DNA from: Bacteroidales bacterium
GTDB taxonomy: Bacteria > Bacteroidota > Bacteroidia > Bacteroidales > UBA932
Reading direction: 5' to 3'
Length of the DNA stretch: 64,000 nucleotides
Assembly: GCA_011620605.1 (NCBI GenBank)
Contig: WOYW01000010.1
Location: 1-64,000 of the forward strand
A program made the position numbers and the translations under genes. The notes under the pieces were generated by a model. That model saw nothing but the letters and a program-made list of their open reading frames with translations, did not search any database and was not told the origin of the DNA. Numbering within the stretch: the first letter of the stretch is position 1; the number at the start of each line of letters is the position of its first letter. Below are positions 46,164 to 55,899 of this stretch, piece after piece.

Positions 46164-46751
46164 ATGTCATACAGCAACAACGATCTTTACACACCGGAAA
46201 CGACACAAGAACTTGCCGAACATTATAAAGAAATTTTAAAATTGCTTGGGGAGGACCCGGAAAGGGAAGGTCTTGAAAAAACCCCGTTACGGGTGGCCAA
46301 AGCCATGCAGTTCCTGACAAAGGGTTACCTGGAAGACCCCGCTGCTATTCTGAATTCTGCAAGATTTCGCGAAGAATACCAACAAATGGTACTTGTCAGG
46401 GATATTGAGATGTATTCTATGTGCGAACATCATATGCTTCCCTTTTACGGGAAAGCCCATGTGGCTTACATCCCCAACGGGTTTATTGCCGGTATAAGTA
46501 AATTAACACGTGTAGTTGATACATTTGCCAGGAGGTTCCAGGTCCAGGAACGTCTGACTGTGCAGATAAGGGATTGTATCCAACAAACGCTTAACCCAAT
46601 GGGAGTGGCCGTAGTTATTGAAGCAGAACATATGTGTATGCAGATAAGGGGCGTTCAGAAACAACATTCAAGAATGGTTACTTCTGCTTTTACGGGTACG
46701 TTTCTGAAAGACGTTCGTACGCGCGAAGAATTCATGCATTTACTTCACTGA
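46164..46751 (+). CDS. folE: GTP cyclohydrolase I
   Basis: A 195-residue enzyme converting GTP to dihydroneopterin triphosphate for folate synthesis. The zinc ligands are in [20 protein letters not shown] and in [35 protein letters not shown] is the pterin-binding core. Full length. Its last 20 bp overlap the convergent cca gene. Confidence 0.96.
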   Translation: MSYSNNDLYTPETTQELAEHYKEILKLLGEDPEREGLEKTPLRVAKAMQFLTKGYLEDPAAILNSARFREEYQQMVLVRDIEMYSMCEHHMLPFYGKAHVAYIPNGFIAGISKLTRVVDTFARRFQVQERLTVQIRDCIQQTLNPMGVAVVIEAEHMCMQIRGVQKQHSRMVTSAFTGTFLKDVRTREEFMHLLH

Positions 46752-48135
46752 TACCCAGTTCCCGGGCTCTTTCCAGCATAAGCTGCCTGGCTTCTTCCAG
46801 GTTGTTGCCGATCTTGCCGTCCAGAATGGCCTCTTTAATATAATCTTTTATAAGGCCAACTTCACGGCACGGAGGTAACCCGAATGTCTTCATGATCATC
46901 TCACCCGATATGGGGGGCTGAAAATTCCTTATAGCGTCTTTTTCTTCCACCCGTGCCATCTTTTTACTAACCTGTTCAAAATTTTCAAGGTGCCTTCTGA
47001 CAGTCCGGGGGTTCTTGGAGGTAATATCTGCCCGGCAAAGCAGCATCAGATCATCAAGGTCTTCTCCCGCTTCAAATAAAAGCCGTCGAACGCCCGAGTC
47101 ACTTACTTCATTTACCAGGGCGACAGGACGTAAATGCAGCTGGACGAGCTTTTGTACGTAACGCATTTCTTCTCCCAGGGGCAAACGGAGTTTCCTGAAT
47201 ATGCCCGGGATCATTTTACTGCCTATAAAATCATGACCGTGAAAGGTCCACCCCAATTCTTTGTCAAAATGTTTGGTAGACGGTTTTCCCACATCATGGA
47301 GCAAGGCCGCCCATCGTAACCAGATATTGTCACTTTCCGAGGCAACATTGTCCAGAACTTCCATAGTGTGACTGAAGTTTTCCTTATGACCTCTGCCTTC
47401 CATGGTTTCCACTCCTTTTAATGATGCGATCTGAGGCAAGAGCAGGGACAGAAGTCCGCTCTTTTCCAAAAGTATAAATCCTTTGGATGGTTTGGGTGCT
47501 GCCATGATCTTTTGCAATTCCACGGTAATTCTTTCCTGGGATACAATGTGGATCCGGGATGCATTTCTGACGATGGAAGCAAAAGAATCACTTTCTATTG
47601 AAAAATCCAGTTGTGCGGCAAAACGGATGGCTCTGAGCATTCTTAAAGGATCATCGCTGAATGTTGTATCGGGATCCAGCGGAGTTCTGATGATCTTTCG
47701 CTTAAGGTCATCCATCCCGTTAAACGGATCGGTCAGGGTTCCGTAATCTTCCCGGGCAAGACTCAGTGCCATGGCATTGATCGTAAAATCACGTCTTTTC
47801 TGATCGTCTTCCAGGGTGCCGTTTTCCACAATGGGTTTACGGGAGTCGGAACGGTATGATTCTTTTCTTGCCCCTACAAATTCAATTTCCATGCCTTTGT
47901 AGCACATCATGGCCGTTCCGAACTTTTTAAACAGGGTGACACGCGCTTTTAAAATGGATCCTACGGCTGAAGCAACCTCCATACCGTTCCCTTCTACTAC
48001 TATATCAATGTCTGTACATGATCGTTTAAGGAAAAAATCACGTACATAACCCCCTATTACATAGGATTTTACATTTATTAAGGCTGCCTGTTCAGCCACT
48101 ATACGGAATATCTTTGATTGTAAAGGCGCTTTCAT
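46732..48135 (-). CDS. cca: CCA tRNA nucleotidyltransferase/poly(A) polymerase-like with HD domain
   Basis: A 467-residue enzyme adding or repairing the 3' CCA of tRNAs. [27 protein letters not shown] contains the G-S/G-D-x-D nucleotidyltransferase motif. [13 protein letters not shown] and [20 protein letters not shown] are family motifs. The HD domain ([16 protein letters not shown]) follows. The ATG at 48135 is used; the listed start adds 42 residues overlapping the next gene. It fits with the three tRNA genes here, none of which encodes CCA. Confidence 0.94.
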   Translation of the reverse strand: MKAPLQSKIFRIVAEQAALINVKSYVIGGYVRDFFLKRSCTDIDIVVEGNGMEVASAVGSILKARVTLFKKFGTAMMCYKGMEIEFVGARKESYRSDSRKPIVENGTLEDDQKRRDFTINAMALSLAREDYGTLTDPFNGMDDLKRKIIRTPLDPDTTFSDDPLRMLRAIRFAAQLDFSIESDSFASIVRNASRIHIVSQERITVELQKIMAAPKPSKGFILLEKSGLLSLLLPQIASLKGVETMEGRGHKENFSHTMEVLDNVASESDNIWLRWAALLHDVGKPSTKHFDKELGWTFHGHDFIGSKMIPGIFRKLRLPLGEEMRYVQKLVQLHLRPVALVNEVSDSGVRRLLFEAGEDLDDLMLLCRADITSKNPRTVRRHLENFEQVSKKMARVEEKDAIRNFQPPISGEMIMKTFGLPPCREVGLIKDYIKEAILDGKIGNNLEEARQLMLERARELGISEVNA

Positions 48136-48145
48136 TGGAAAAAAA

Positions 48146-48553
48146 TTACAGGAGCTCTTCAAAAGAAGGGATCTCCCCGAGTTGTTTGTAGGTCCCTTCT
48201 TTCGGGTCAAATCTCCAAAAGTATGTCCGGCTCCCGTTACTGACAAGCAAACAGGGAGCAAGGATCTGCACGTTGTATCTTCGAAGCTGCTCTACCGTTT
48301 TTTCATCAACAGGGATGCCTGGGGCTTTAAACTCGGCAATCAACAATGGTTTTCCGTTCCTGTCATGCACCACAAGATCAGCACGGCAGTTCGCCTCCAG
48401 GTAATGCACAGGGTATTCGCAGGTCATTAAATGCAAAGGATACCCTCCCACTATATGCAAATAACGTATCATTTCTTGGCGTACTTCTTCTTCAGGTGTT
48501 TTTTCCACCCATTTTTTTCTTACGCTGCAATATATGACCGAGGGACCGTTCAT
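48146..48553 (-). CDS. HsdR_N-like PD-(D/E)XK domain protein
   Basis: A 135-residue protein resembling the N-terminal nuclease domain of type I restriction subunit R. RADLVVHDRNGKPLLIAEFKAPG supplies the D-x(n)-E-x-K catalytic residues. No helicase, HsdM or HsdS lies nearby, and the same small protein is commonly found divergent from holA in Bacteroidota, so it is a conserved stand-alone gene and not the remnant of a restriction system. Function unknown. The cca gene follows after 10 bp. Confidence 0.83.
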   Translation of the reverse strand: MNGPSVIYCSVRKKWVEKTPEEEVRQEMIRYLHIVGGYPLHLMTCEYPVHYLEANCRADLVVHDRNGKPLLIAEFKAPGIPVDEKTVEQLRRYNVQILAPCLLVSNGSRTYFWRFDPKEGTYKQLGEIPSFEELL

Positions 48554-48557
48554 GGTA

Positions 48558-48565
48558 CAAAGATA
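48558..48565 (-). promoter_or_regulatory. Putative -7 element of the HsdR_N-like gene, 4 nt from the start codon
   Basis: Minus-strand TATCTTTG is followed by TACC and the ATG at 48553. The layout predicts a leaderless transcript. No -33 match was found. Confidence 0.45.
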
Positions 48566-48594
48566 TAAAAAGTACGGCCTTCATTAAATTTATG

Positions 48595-48602
48595 TAATTT
48601 TG
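48595..48602 (+). promoter_or_regulatory. Putative holA -7 element, 4 nt from the start codon
   Basis: TAATTTTG is followed by TCGT and the holA ATG at 48607. This mirrors the divergent element at 48558-48565. Confidence 0.45.
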
Positions 48603-48606
48603 TCGT

Positions 48607-49650
48607 ATGGCAAAAACCACTGCAAAAGATTCGTTGTCTGTCTACAGGGAGATCATGAAAGAACTGAAAGCCGGGGAATTCAAACCGTGTTACCTGCTAA
48701 TGGGAGAAGAACCCTATTATGTAGACCAAATAGCTTCTTACATTGCCGAAAATGCCCTGAAGGAAGAAGAAAAAGCTTTTAACCAGATGGTCCTTTACGC
48801 TCAGGATGTTACCCCCGCAATGATTGTGGACAACGCCCGCAGGTATCCCGTAATGGCTCCCAGGCAGGTGATCATTGTAAAGGAAGCGCAACAACTCAAA
48901 GGCCTGGACCTGTTGGCCTCTTATTTCAGAAATATAAATCCTTCCTGTGTCCTTGTACTTTGTTTTATGGGCAAATCGGCTGACAAAAGGACCGAGTTCT
49001 GGAAATCGGCCGCCAAACATTGCCGGATCCTGGAATCGGTACCCCTGAGGGATTACGAAATACCGGATTGGATTACCTCCTATCTTAAGGAGAAAGGCAC
49101 GAGCATTGAACCCCAGGCTGCTCGTCTGCTGGCAGATTTCCTTGGGACCGACCTTCACCGGATTGTCATGGAACTGGACAAGCTTTTTATACTCCTTCCT
49201 CAGGGGACATGGGCCGTTACCACCGACATGGTGGAAAAATCGGTTGGTATCAACAGGGAATTCTCTCCCTTCGCTTTGTTCAAACACATTACAGACGGAG
49301 ATTTTGCAAAAGTTCAGCCCATAGCAGAATACTTTGCGGATAATGAAAAGAAGTTTCCGTTGGTAATGATCATAAGTCTTTTTTATACACAACTTTCACG
49401 GATATTAAAACTGCATTCGCTTCGGATGGAAAACCCCGGATCATCACCGGATAAACTGAGAGAGCTTATGGGATTGAACTATTATTTTTTCCGTGAAACC
49501 ATGCAGGCTTCCCGGTATTTTACCTTTCAACGGACTATCAGGGCCGTGGATCTGTTATGTACTTATGATAGTCTGTACAAATCTTCAGACAGGGGAGAAG
49601 CCGGTGACGGCGAACTCCTTATGGAGATGATCTGTAAAATGATGGCCTGA
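48607..49650 (+). CDS. holA: DNA polymerase III delta subunit
   Basis: A 347-residue clamp-loader subunit that opens the beta clamp. CYLLMGEEPYYVDQIASYIAENAL is the conserved N-terminus. VIIVKEAQQLKGLDLLASYFRN and KSADKRTEFWKS belong to the ATPase-like domain without a P-loop, as usual for delta. The C-terminal collar is in FALFKHITDGDFAKVQPI and FPLVMIISLFYTQLSRILKL. The length is typical. It ends 12 bp before the convergent alr gene. Confidence 0.92.
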   Translation: MAKTTAKDSLSVYREIMKELKAGEFKPCYLLMGEEPYYVDQIASYIAENALKEEEKAFNQMVLYAQDVTPAMIVDNARRYPVMAPRQVIIVKEAQQLKGLDLLASYFRNINPSCVLVLCFMGKSADKRTEFWKSAAKHCRILESVPLRDYEIPDWITSYLKEKGTSIEPQAARLLADFLGTDLHRIVMELDKLFILLPQGTWAVTTDMVEKSVGINREFSPFALFKHITDGDFAKVQPIAEYFADNEKKFPLVMIISLFYTQLSRILKLHSLRMENPGSSPDKLRELMGLNYYFFRETMQASRYFTFQRTIRAVDLLCTYDSLYKSSDRGEAGDGELLMEMICKMMA

Positions 49651-49662
49651 AGACCGGCGTGA

Positions 49663-50769
49663 TCAAAAAGTGTAGATACGCGGAACCCTGTATGCAACGG
49701 ATGTGAGGATCTCGTATGGGATCGTCCCAAGGATGTCTGCCAGTTCAAAGATGGTGGGATCGTCTCCGAGAACTGTTACCATATCGCCCGGTTTGACATC
49801 AATTCCCGTCACATCCAGCATGCACATATCCATGCAAACATTTCCGATAGTGGGAGCCCGGTGACCCTTTACGGAAAATGACGCTTTTCCGTTACTCAGA
49901 TGCCTGTTAACCCCATCGGCATAACCTATGGCCAGGGTGGCAATACGGGTGTCGGGTGCCGTCACTTTCCCGGCCCTGGAGTACCCTACGGTTTCTCCCG
50001 GTTGGACTGTTTTAACCTGCAAAACAGGGGCTTTTAAATAAGCGGTAGGTTTTAGCCTGTTTTTGTCTACATACGACATGCCGTACAGACCTATTCCAAG
50101 ACGGGCCATGTCAAATTGTGCTTCAGGAGCAAAACGTTCTATTCCCGCAGAATTCAGCAAATGCCTCATAGGTTTGTAATCCAGATGACTCATCAGCATG
50201 TGGGACAGAGATTCAAAACGAGCGATCTGTTTTCTGGTAAAGTCATCGTGCTTTTCTTCGCCGGAGGCTGCTAAATGTGAAAAAACAGAAGCGATCCTGA
50301 TTGATCCGGTTCCCGGCAGTTTTTCAATTATAGACTGAATGTCTTCTTCTTCGGCACCTAAACGGTGCATACCGGTATCCAGCTTAATATGAATGGGATA
50401 GTCCTTTTGTTTCATGGCCACGGCTTCTTGCATAAACCGTTCAAAGGCTTCCGGACAGGGAAGACTAGGTTCTAGACGGTTTCGTATCATAAGCGGATAA
50501 TGCTCCATGCCGCCTGAAAGTACAATGATGGGAAGCTTAATACCGGCTTCTCTAATGGCCACTCCTTCACCCGGAAAAGCAACAGCCAGGTAATCTACAC
50601 CATTATCTTCCAGAATACGGGAAAACTCACCAATACCGTGACCGTATCCGTAGGCTTTGACAAGAACCAGCAATTTTGTGGTTTCACGTAAAAAAGAGCG
50701 GAAATACCTTAGATTGTGCCTTATGTTGGGGACACTGATCTCCAGATGTGTATATTTATTTTTGTTCAT
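49663..50769 (-). CDS. alr: Alanine racemase, stand-alone
   Basis: A 368-residue PLP enzyme interconverting L- and D-alanine for peptidoglycan. [12 protein letters not shown] carries the PLP lysine. [30 protein letters not shown] and [14 protein letters not shown] supply the remaining barrel and C-domain motifs, including the Tyr of the active site. Many Bacteroidota encode alr fused behind murF; here it is a separate gene. The ATG lies 14 bp inside the end of tdk. Confidence 0.95.
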   Translation of the reverse strand: MNKNKYTHLEISVPNIRHNLRYFRSFLRETTKLLVLVKAYGYGHGIGEFSRILEDNGVDYLAVAFPGEGVAIREAGIKLPIIVLSGGMEHYPLMIRNRLEPSLPCPEAFERFMQEAVAMKQKDYPIHIKLDTGMHRLGAEEEDIQSIIEKLPGTGSIRIASVFSHLAASGEEKHDDFTRKQIARFESLSHMLMSHLDYKPMRHLLNSAGIERFAPEAQFDMARLGIGLYGMSYVDKNRLKPTAYLKAPVLQVKTVQPGETVGYSRAGKVTAPDTRIATLAIGYADGVNRHLSNGKASFSVKGHRAPTIGNVCMDMCMLDVTGIDVKPGDMVTVLGDDPTIFELADILGTIPYEILTSVAYRVPRIYTF

Positions 50770-51328
50770 CTTTCACTTGATTGAAACAATGCCTGCATAA
50801 AGGTTCGTAAACATCTTTTTCACCCAGTTCCACCAGGCGCGTACTCTTGCTCAGGCGGTGAGAATGATGTGCAGGATCCCCGCACCTGACGCATATGGCA
50901 TGTACTTTGGTTATATGTTCCGCTACTGCCATAAGATTGGGCATGGGGCCAAAAGGATTGCCCTGAAAATCCATATCCAGACCCGCTACTATGACGCGGA
51001 TGCCGTTGTTGGCCAGTAATTGGCACACACGTACCAGGTTCACGTCAAAAAACTGAGCTTCGTCAATGGCCACCACATCTACGTTGTTGGCCAGCAACAG
51101 AATGTTTTCTGCCGAGTCAACCGGGGTGGACGGGATGGAATGGCTGTCGTGCGAAACGACTTCTTCTTCTGAATACCTTACATCAACCCGGGGTTTGAAG
51201 ATCTCAACCCTTTGATTGGCAAATTTGGCCCTTTTGAGCCTCCGGATGAGTTCTTCGGTTTTCCCCGAGAACATGGACCCGCAAATGACTTCTATCCTTC
51301 CGTTCCGCTTTTGATTTTCCAGAAACAT
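50756..51328 (-). CDS. tdk: Thymidine kinase (type II)
   Basis: A 190-residue enzyme phosphorylating thymidine. The P-loop is [15 protein letters not shown], the Walker B-like DEAQFFD is present, and the lasso/zinc region has [14 protein letters not shown] with CRHCF. Length as expected. It lies 11 bp after the metallophosphatase gene and overlaps alr by 14 bp. Confidence 0.95.
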   Translation of the reverse strand: MFLENQKRNGRIEVICGSMFSGKTEELIRRLKRAKFANQRVEIFKPRVDVRYSEEEVVSHDSHSIPSTPVDSAENILLLANNVDVVAIDEAQFFDVNLVRVCQLLANNGIRVIVAGLDMDFQGNPFGPMPNLMAVAEHITKVHAICVRCGDPAHHSHRLSKSTRLVELGEKDVYEPLCRHCFNQVKDEQK

Positions 51329-51339
51329 ATACTATCCGG

Positions 51340-52149
51340 TTAAAAGGTAATATCAATATGTCCGGCATATACTCCGTAAGCCCCGGTTTGCACAATAACT
51401 ACCCGGTTGCCGTCTGCGGATGTTCTATAAACGGGTTCTTCCAAAAAGGTATGGGAATGACCTCCTATGATCAAATGGATATTCCTGGAATGTGTTGCCA
51501 GTTCCAGGTCGTTTTGAAAACCCTGATGGGTAAGGCATATAATGAGGTCACATCCTTTTCTTTTTAATCTGGCTGCCAGTTTGTTGGCTGTTGATACAGG
51601 ATCTTTGTAGATCATTTTTTCCAAAACCGCGTTGGATGTCAGTCCGTTCAGATCTATGGTCAGACCAATCACGCCTATCTTTTTCCCGTTAACCCGGAAT
51701 ATTGCATAAGGTTTAACAAGTTTTCTGAGAGGTTTGTATAGAATTGTATAATTGGCACATAAAGTAAGGTAGTTTGCCTGTTTTATTCTTGTGACCAGAT
51801 CTTCCAGCCCGTTATCGAATTCATGGTTCCCCAGGACAGTTGCATCCAGGCCCAGAGCATTCATGGTCTCCACTTCTACTTTTCCTCCAAAGAGATTAAA
51901 GTAAGGGGTTCCCTGATTGTAATCCCCTGCATCCAGGAACAAAATATCTGAGTGTTCTTTCCGGGTTTCCTCAAGGTATCCGGAAAGGCTAAGGATCCCG
52001 GCGCTACCGGCATTTCTTCCTGAACGAAAAGGTTCTATCTGGCTGTGAATGTCATTAGTATGCACAATAACAAGATCTTGTGCCTTGGCATAAAACGGCA
52101 TTGCGATAAGCAGCAGGATCGGCAGCCTGGTTGACAAAGTTTTTTTCAT
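51340..52149 (-). CDS. 5'-nucleotidase/UshA-like metallophosphatase domain, exported
   Basis: A 269-residue protein with signal peptide (residues 1-23, cleavage near AKAQ). The metal motifs are VHTNDIHSQIEPF, FLDAGDYNQGTPY, VLGNHEFDNG, ICLTHQG and IIGGHSHTF. It corresponds to only the N-terminal catalytic domain of UshA. The C-terminal substrate domain is encoded by the overlapping gene immediately upstream (4-bp overlap), a split arrangement typical of Bacteroidota. It probably dephosphorylates extracellular nucleotides or UDP-sugars. Confidence 0.92.
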   Translation of the reverse strand: MKKTLSTRLPILLLIAMPFYAKAQDLVIVHTNDIHSQIEPFRSGRNAGSAGILSLSGYLEETRKEHSDILFLDAGDYNQGTPYFNLFGGKVEVETMNALGLDATVLGNHEFDNGLEDLVTRIKQANYLTLCANYTILYKPLRKLVKPYAIFRVNGKKIGVIGLTIDLNGLTSNAVLEKMIYKDPVSTANKLAARLKRKGCDLIICLTHQGFQNDLELATHSRNIHLIIGGHSHTFLEEPVYRTSADGNRVVIVQTGAYGVYAGHIDITF

Positions 52150-52922
52150 TTCTCTTCCGGGTTATTGATTACTACACGGCCATCTGTTTTGGCTGGAATG
52201 GGCTCGCCGTTTTTGGTAAATACGTCAATGTATTTCAAAATTACATCGCGAAGTGTCAGGCCGGAATAATCAACACCCAGATTGTTTTTCATAAGTGACA
52301 TCCGGTCTCCTCCCTGAAGCAGAAAATCAATGGTAGCTATGCGGTAGACTCTTTCCTCTTCCAGGGGTTTCCCGTTTATCAGCAATTGCGTGACCTTGTG
52401 GTTATCAACTTTCAAGGTCACTCCAGATAAAACTTCTACGCGACGTGCCGCAAACGTTTCAAATAATTCTCTGACCCGGCTGCCTTTCATACTTACCAGA
52501 ACAAGAGAATTTTCAAAAGGGAAAGCCGAGTATACATAGTAAAGTGCCAGATTCCCTTTTGGGAACGAACTCCTAATGCCTCCAAAATTGGTAAGGGCAA
52601 AATCAACATTTTCAAGCCCGTAATGCCTGCGTGCAATGGCCAGTAAAGCATCTCCCGCCAGGTTGGATAAAGGACTTTCCGGGTAATATGACCTCATCTC
52701 ACTGGTGGTATATCCCACAACCTGGTTCATTTTGTTGTTCAGTTCGGGAGAATAGGTGTCAATGATGTTCCGTATGGCAGGAGACGCTTTGCTTTGGTAA
52801 ACATCGGTATCCATCAGCACACGGTATGCTTTGATGGTCTGGGCCCGGGAAGACACCGTTCCCGAGGTGAGCAGTAAAAGGAAGAAAGCGCAGTATTTCA
52901 GGCGTTTTTGTATCGCATCCAT
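52146..52922 (-). CDS. 5'-nucleotidase C-terminal domain protein, exported
   Basis: A 258-residue protein carrying the UshA C-terminal domain: NLAGDALLAIARRHYG, DFALTNFGGIRSSFPKG, YSAFPFENSLVLVSMKG and YRIATIDFLLQGGD. The start is uncertain. The ATG at 52922 gives MDAIQKRLKYCAFFLLLLTSGTVSSRAQ, a good signal peptide; starts at 52928 and 52940 are possible. The much longer listed ORF reads through the permease in another frame and was rejected. It overlaps the permease gene by 25 bp. Confidence 0.88.
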   Translation of the reverse strand: MDAIQKRLKYCAFFLLLLTSGTVSSRAQTIKAYRVLMDTDVYQSKASPAIRNIIDTYSPELNNKMNQVVGYTTSEMRSYYPESPLSNLAGDALLAIARRHYGLENVDFALTNFGGIRSSFPKGNLALYYVYSAFPFENSLVLVSMKGSRVRELFETFAARRVEVLSGVTLKVDNHKVTQLLINGKPLEEERVYRIATIDFLLQGGDRMSLMKNNLGVDYSGLTLRDVILKYIDVFTKNGEPIPAKTDGRVVINNPEEK

Positions 52923-54241
52923 TTCCATAATTCTTTCCATGTTACTTTCTTTCCGTACATCAAAATGCCCACCCGGTATATTTTGGCTGAAAAATGCACT
53001 ACTGCAATGAAAGTCAAAAACAACAGCCCGAGAGAAACCAGTAATTGCCACAAAGGAACTCCTCCAAAGGGAAGACGGGCCAGCATAACCATAGGTGAAG
53101 TGAATGGTATGATAGAAGCCCAAACAGACAGCGAACTATCAGGATACTGGAAGGTATGCATCATGATGAACAATCCAAGGATAAGGGGAATAGTAATAGG
53201 TAGCTGAAATTGCTGGGTGTCAGTTTCGGCATCGGAGACAGACCCGACAGCGGCGAACATAGACGCATACATAAAGTATCCTCCTATAAAATACAGGCAG
53301 AAGCTCAGCAGGAATTTCCCGAAATCTATTTGTGAAAGGGTACTTGCTATGCCGGTCAGCACGCCGTTACCTGTATCGAATGAGGCAATGGTCCCGGCCA
53401 GACCGCCCTGCATCTGTGGAGCAGATCCGGCCATATCGACAATGGCTCCCGAGCCCACAATAGTCATAACGACAAACAAGATGATGGCTGTAAGCAGGAT
53501 CCAGAGAAAGAACTGAAGTAAGGCAACAAGGGCAATACCCACGATCTTCCCAAGCATCAACTCCACGGGTTTAACCGATGAAATGATAACCTCAACAATC
53601 CGGTTCGTTTTTTCCTCAATAACTCCCCGTATTACCATGGATCCATACATGAATATAAACATGTAGATCAAAAAGCTGCTTAAATACGAAATGGCCATGT
53701 ATACTTCCGTAATAGTTTCTTTTTCATCTCCGGTTTCTGTCCAGGTAAGAGATTTTACGGGGATATCGGTGTGAATATCTTCCATAATTTCCTTTAACCG
53801 GGGAATGTTGTAAGATTCCAGCCTTTGTTGTTCAATCTCATAACTGATCTGCCGGGAAACATACCTTTGAATATCCTTATCAATGGAGCCGGTACTGTAC
53901 ATCCGTACTTCCACCGAGTTCCCTTCCACCGGTTCTATCACGCAAAGAGCATGGAGGTTACGTGTGTCAAAATCTTTTTTGTAGTCTTCAGGATCCCCTT
54001 CCCTGCGAAAGGAAAAGTGGGTGTACTCCTGGTCTTCCAGAACCTTTTCTCCAATGCCCGTAGGATCAATGACCTCAATGTTTTTTTCATTGTTGTCTTT
54101 CAGCGTGGTCATCAGGGTCGGGATGGTAATAAGGGCTGCCATCAGCAGAGGCGTCAGGAAAGTGATAATAAGAAATGATTTTTTTCTGACACGGATAGCG
54201 AATTCTCTTCTGACAATAAGATTTATCTTTTTGATATTCAT
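52898..54241 (-). CDS. ABC-2 type exporter permease (NatB-like)
   Basis: A 447-residue membrane protein. One helix near the N-terminus (SFLIITFLTPLLMAALITIP) is followed by a large extracytoplasmic region and about five C-terminal helices. VIRGVIEEKTNRIVEVIISSVKPVELMLGKIVG is the typical coupling-helix segment of ABC-2 exporters. It pairs with the ATPase upstream (4-bp overlap). The substrate is unknown; NatAB homologues export Na+ or drugs. Confidence 0.9.
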   Translation of the reverse strand: MNIKKINLIVRREFAIRVRKKSFLIITFLTPLLMAALITIPTLMTTLKDNNEKNIEVIDPTGIGEKVLEDQEYTHFSFRREGDPEDYKKDFDTRNLHALCVIEPVEGNSVEVRMYSTGSIDKDIQRYVSRQISYEIEQQRLESYNIPRLKEIMEDIHTDIPVKSLTWTETGDEKETITEVYMAISYLSSFLIYMFIFMYGSMVIRGVIEEKTNRIVEVIISSVKPVELMLGKIVGIALVALLQFFLWILLTAIILFVVMTIVGSGAIVDMAGSAPQMQGGLAGTIASFDTGNGVLTGIASTLSQIDFGKFLLSFCLYFIGGYFMYASMFAAVGSVSDAETDTQQFQLPITIPLILGLFIMMHTFQYPDSSLSVWASIIPFTSPMVMLARLPFGGVPLWQLLVSLGLLFLTFIAVVHFSAKIYRVGILMYGKKVTWKELWKWMRYKNA

Positions 54242-55167
54242 TGCCTTTCCTCCTTTTGCGTTACCAGTTTAATAAATATGTCGTGCATACGGGGTATGAT
54301 TTCGTTCATTCCCACGATATTGATGTGCGGTATGAGTGATTCCAGCAGATCGTTGGTGTTGTGCCCGTCCTTCATTTCCACTGTCATCTGGTAAGAACCG
54401 TCTTTTTTTCCTTGTGAGGTAATGGAAAAAGGAGCTTTGTCAAATTTGGAAGGATCCAGAGGATCTGAGGCGCGGTAAAGGATCTCCATACGGTTATCCC
54501 CGTGTACACGCCGTATGTCGCTAACCCGACCCGTGACTATTAAACGGGCATTATCTATCAGGGCTATCTGGTCACATAATTCTTCTACCGATTCCATATT
54601 ATGCGTAGACAGTATAACGGATGTTCCGTTCTCTTTCAAACGGATAATTTCATTACGGATAAGATCCACATTAATGGGATCAAATCCGCTGAAAGGCTCA
54701 TCCAGGATCAGCAGTTTCGGATCATGCATTACGGTGGTTACAAACTGAACTTTTTGGGCCATCCCTTTGGATAACTCGGTGATCTTTTTGTTCCACCAGG
54801 CCTGAATGCCGAATCTTATGAACCAGGATTTAAGACTGGAAAGAGCCTGGGCATGGGACATGCCTTTCAGTTTTGCCAGGTACATGGCCTGATCGCCGAT
54901 TTTCATTTTTTTGTATAATCCTCTTTCTTCGGGAAGATATCCTATGCGAAAGACGTCGTTCGCTGCCAAAGGATGATTGTCAAAAAATATGCTGCCTTCA
55001 TCGGGAGCAGTGATTTGATTGACAATCCTCAAAAGGGTGGTTTTGCCGGCTCCGTTGGGTCCCAGTAACCCGAAAATTATTCCTTCGGGAACATCAATGC
55101 TGACATTATCCAATGCCAGATGACCGTCAAAGCGCTTAACCACATTGTTAGTTACCAGTATACTCAT
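54238..55167 (-). CDS. ABC exporter ATPase (NatA-like)
   Basis: A 309-residue ATPase. Walker A is LLGPNGAGKTTLL, Q-loop-region IGYLPEERGLYKKMKIGDQ, signature ELSKGMAQKVQF (a divergent LSGGQ typical of this group), Walker B LILDEPFSGFDP, H-loop ILSTHNMESVEEL. The C-terminal 90 residues are the regulatory extension found in NatA-like proteins. It forms a complete exporter with the permease. Confidence 0.93.
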   Translation of the reverse strand: MSILVTNNVVKRFDGHLALDNVSIDVPEGIIFGLLGPNGAGKTTLLRIVNQITAPDEGSIFFDNHPLAANDVFRIGYLPEERGLYKKMKIGDQAMYLAKLKGMSHAQALSSLKSWFIRFGIQAWWNKKITELSKGMAQKVQFVTTVMHDPKLLILDEPFSGFDPINVDLIRNEIIRLKENGTSVILSTHNMESVEELCDQIALIDNARLIVTGRVSDIRRVHGDNRMEILYRASDPLDPSKFDKAPFSITSQGKKDGSYQMTVEMKDGHNTNDLLESLIPHINIVGMNEIIPRMHDIFIKLVTQKEERQ

Positions 55168-55224
55168 AGACTTACAATAGGGGTTTGAAATAAACTATCC
55201 GGCAAATATAACAAAAAACAAAGC

Positions 55225-55899
55225 TCAATAAAGATACCAGCCAATTTTAGCGGCCTGTTCTTTGGTGAATATACTATCGCGGAGCAGGTTGGTCACAGTA
55301 CATGAATCAGGATTTGTCGTTTCTCTGTATCTGATTATACACCGTGCCAAATACCTGCCAATATAAATGTGAGATGCAAGTTGATCCTCGGTTACTGTTT
55401 TCAGATCCATTTTTCTGATAAAAGTAGTATCCGCAAAAACATCATCATAAAAACCTTTCAGCCGTTCGCGGTCCATCCCGTATACCTCCAGGAGTTGTTC
55501 AGGGACGGCAAATCCGCCGAGTTTATCACGGTATTCCAGGATCTTAACGGCGTAATACGGCCCGATACCGTATAATTTGACCAATTCTGCGCTGTCAGCG
55601 GTATTGAGTTCAATTTTCAGGGGCACAAAAGGGTTGTATGTATCAAGCCCCTGATTGCTCTTATTACCTGTTTTTGCCCCGGGTAGGTTTGAGCGGGCAG
55701 CTTTTTTTATGGTATCTTCTTTTATATGGGATTCCGTGAAAGTCCTGCAATATTCCTGGAACGGACTGGATGCCTGCCATATTTGTTTATACCCGAAAGA
55801 TGACCATCTACCGGGGAAAACCCTGAGTGAAAATAAAACCAAAATGCAGGCTATACCTGAAGCATGAATGGTGTAATGATGTCTGTTACCCCATTTCAT
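55225..55899 (-). CDS. Helix-hairpin-helix (ComEA-like) protein
   Basis: A 224-residue protein with an N-terminal hydrophobic helix (HASGIACILVLFSLRVF). Two ComEA-type helix-hairpin-helix units follow: ELNTADSAELVKLYGIGPYYAVKILEYRDKLGGF and DLKTVTEDQLASHIYIGRYLARCIIRYRE. It is probably envelope-bound DNA-binding protein, possibly involved in DNA uptake. Its start overlaps the rsmI end by 14 bp. Confidence 0.85.
   Translation of the reverse strand: MKWGNRHHYTIHASGIACILVLFSLRVFPGRWSSFGYKQIWQASSPFQEYCRTFTESHIKEDTIKKAARSNLPGAKTGNKSNQGLDTYNPFVPLKIELNTADSAELVKLYGIGPYYAVKILEYRDKLGGFAVPEQLLEVYGMDRERLKGFYDDVFADTTFIRKMDLKTVTEDQLASHIYIGRYLARCIIRYRETTNPDSCTVTNLLRDSIFTKEQAAKIGWYLY

Noticed and set aside
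48146-48553. Remnant of a type I restriction system
   Set aside because: Only the HsdR_N-like domain is present, with intact ends and a location beside holA that is usual in the phylum; no hsdM or hsdS.
48697-49392. 231-codon minus-strand ORF
   Set aside because: Antisense to holA and without family features.
52923-53123. 67-residue N-terminal extension of the 5'-nucleotidase C-domain protein
   Set aside because: It reads through the permease gene in another frame and would bury the signal peptide.
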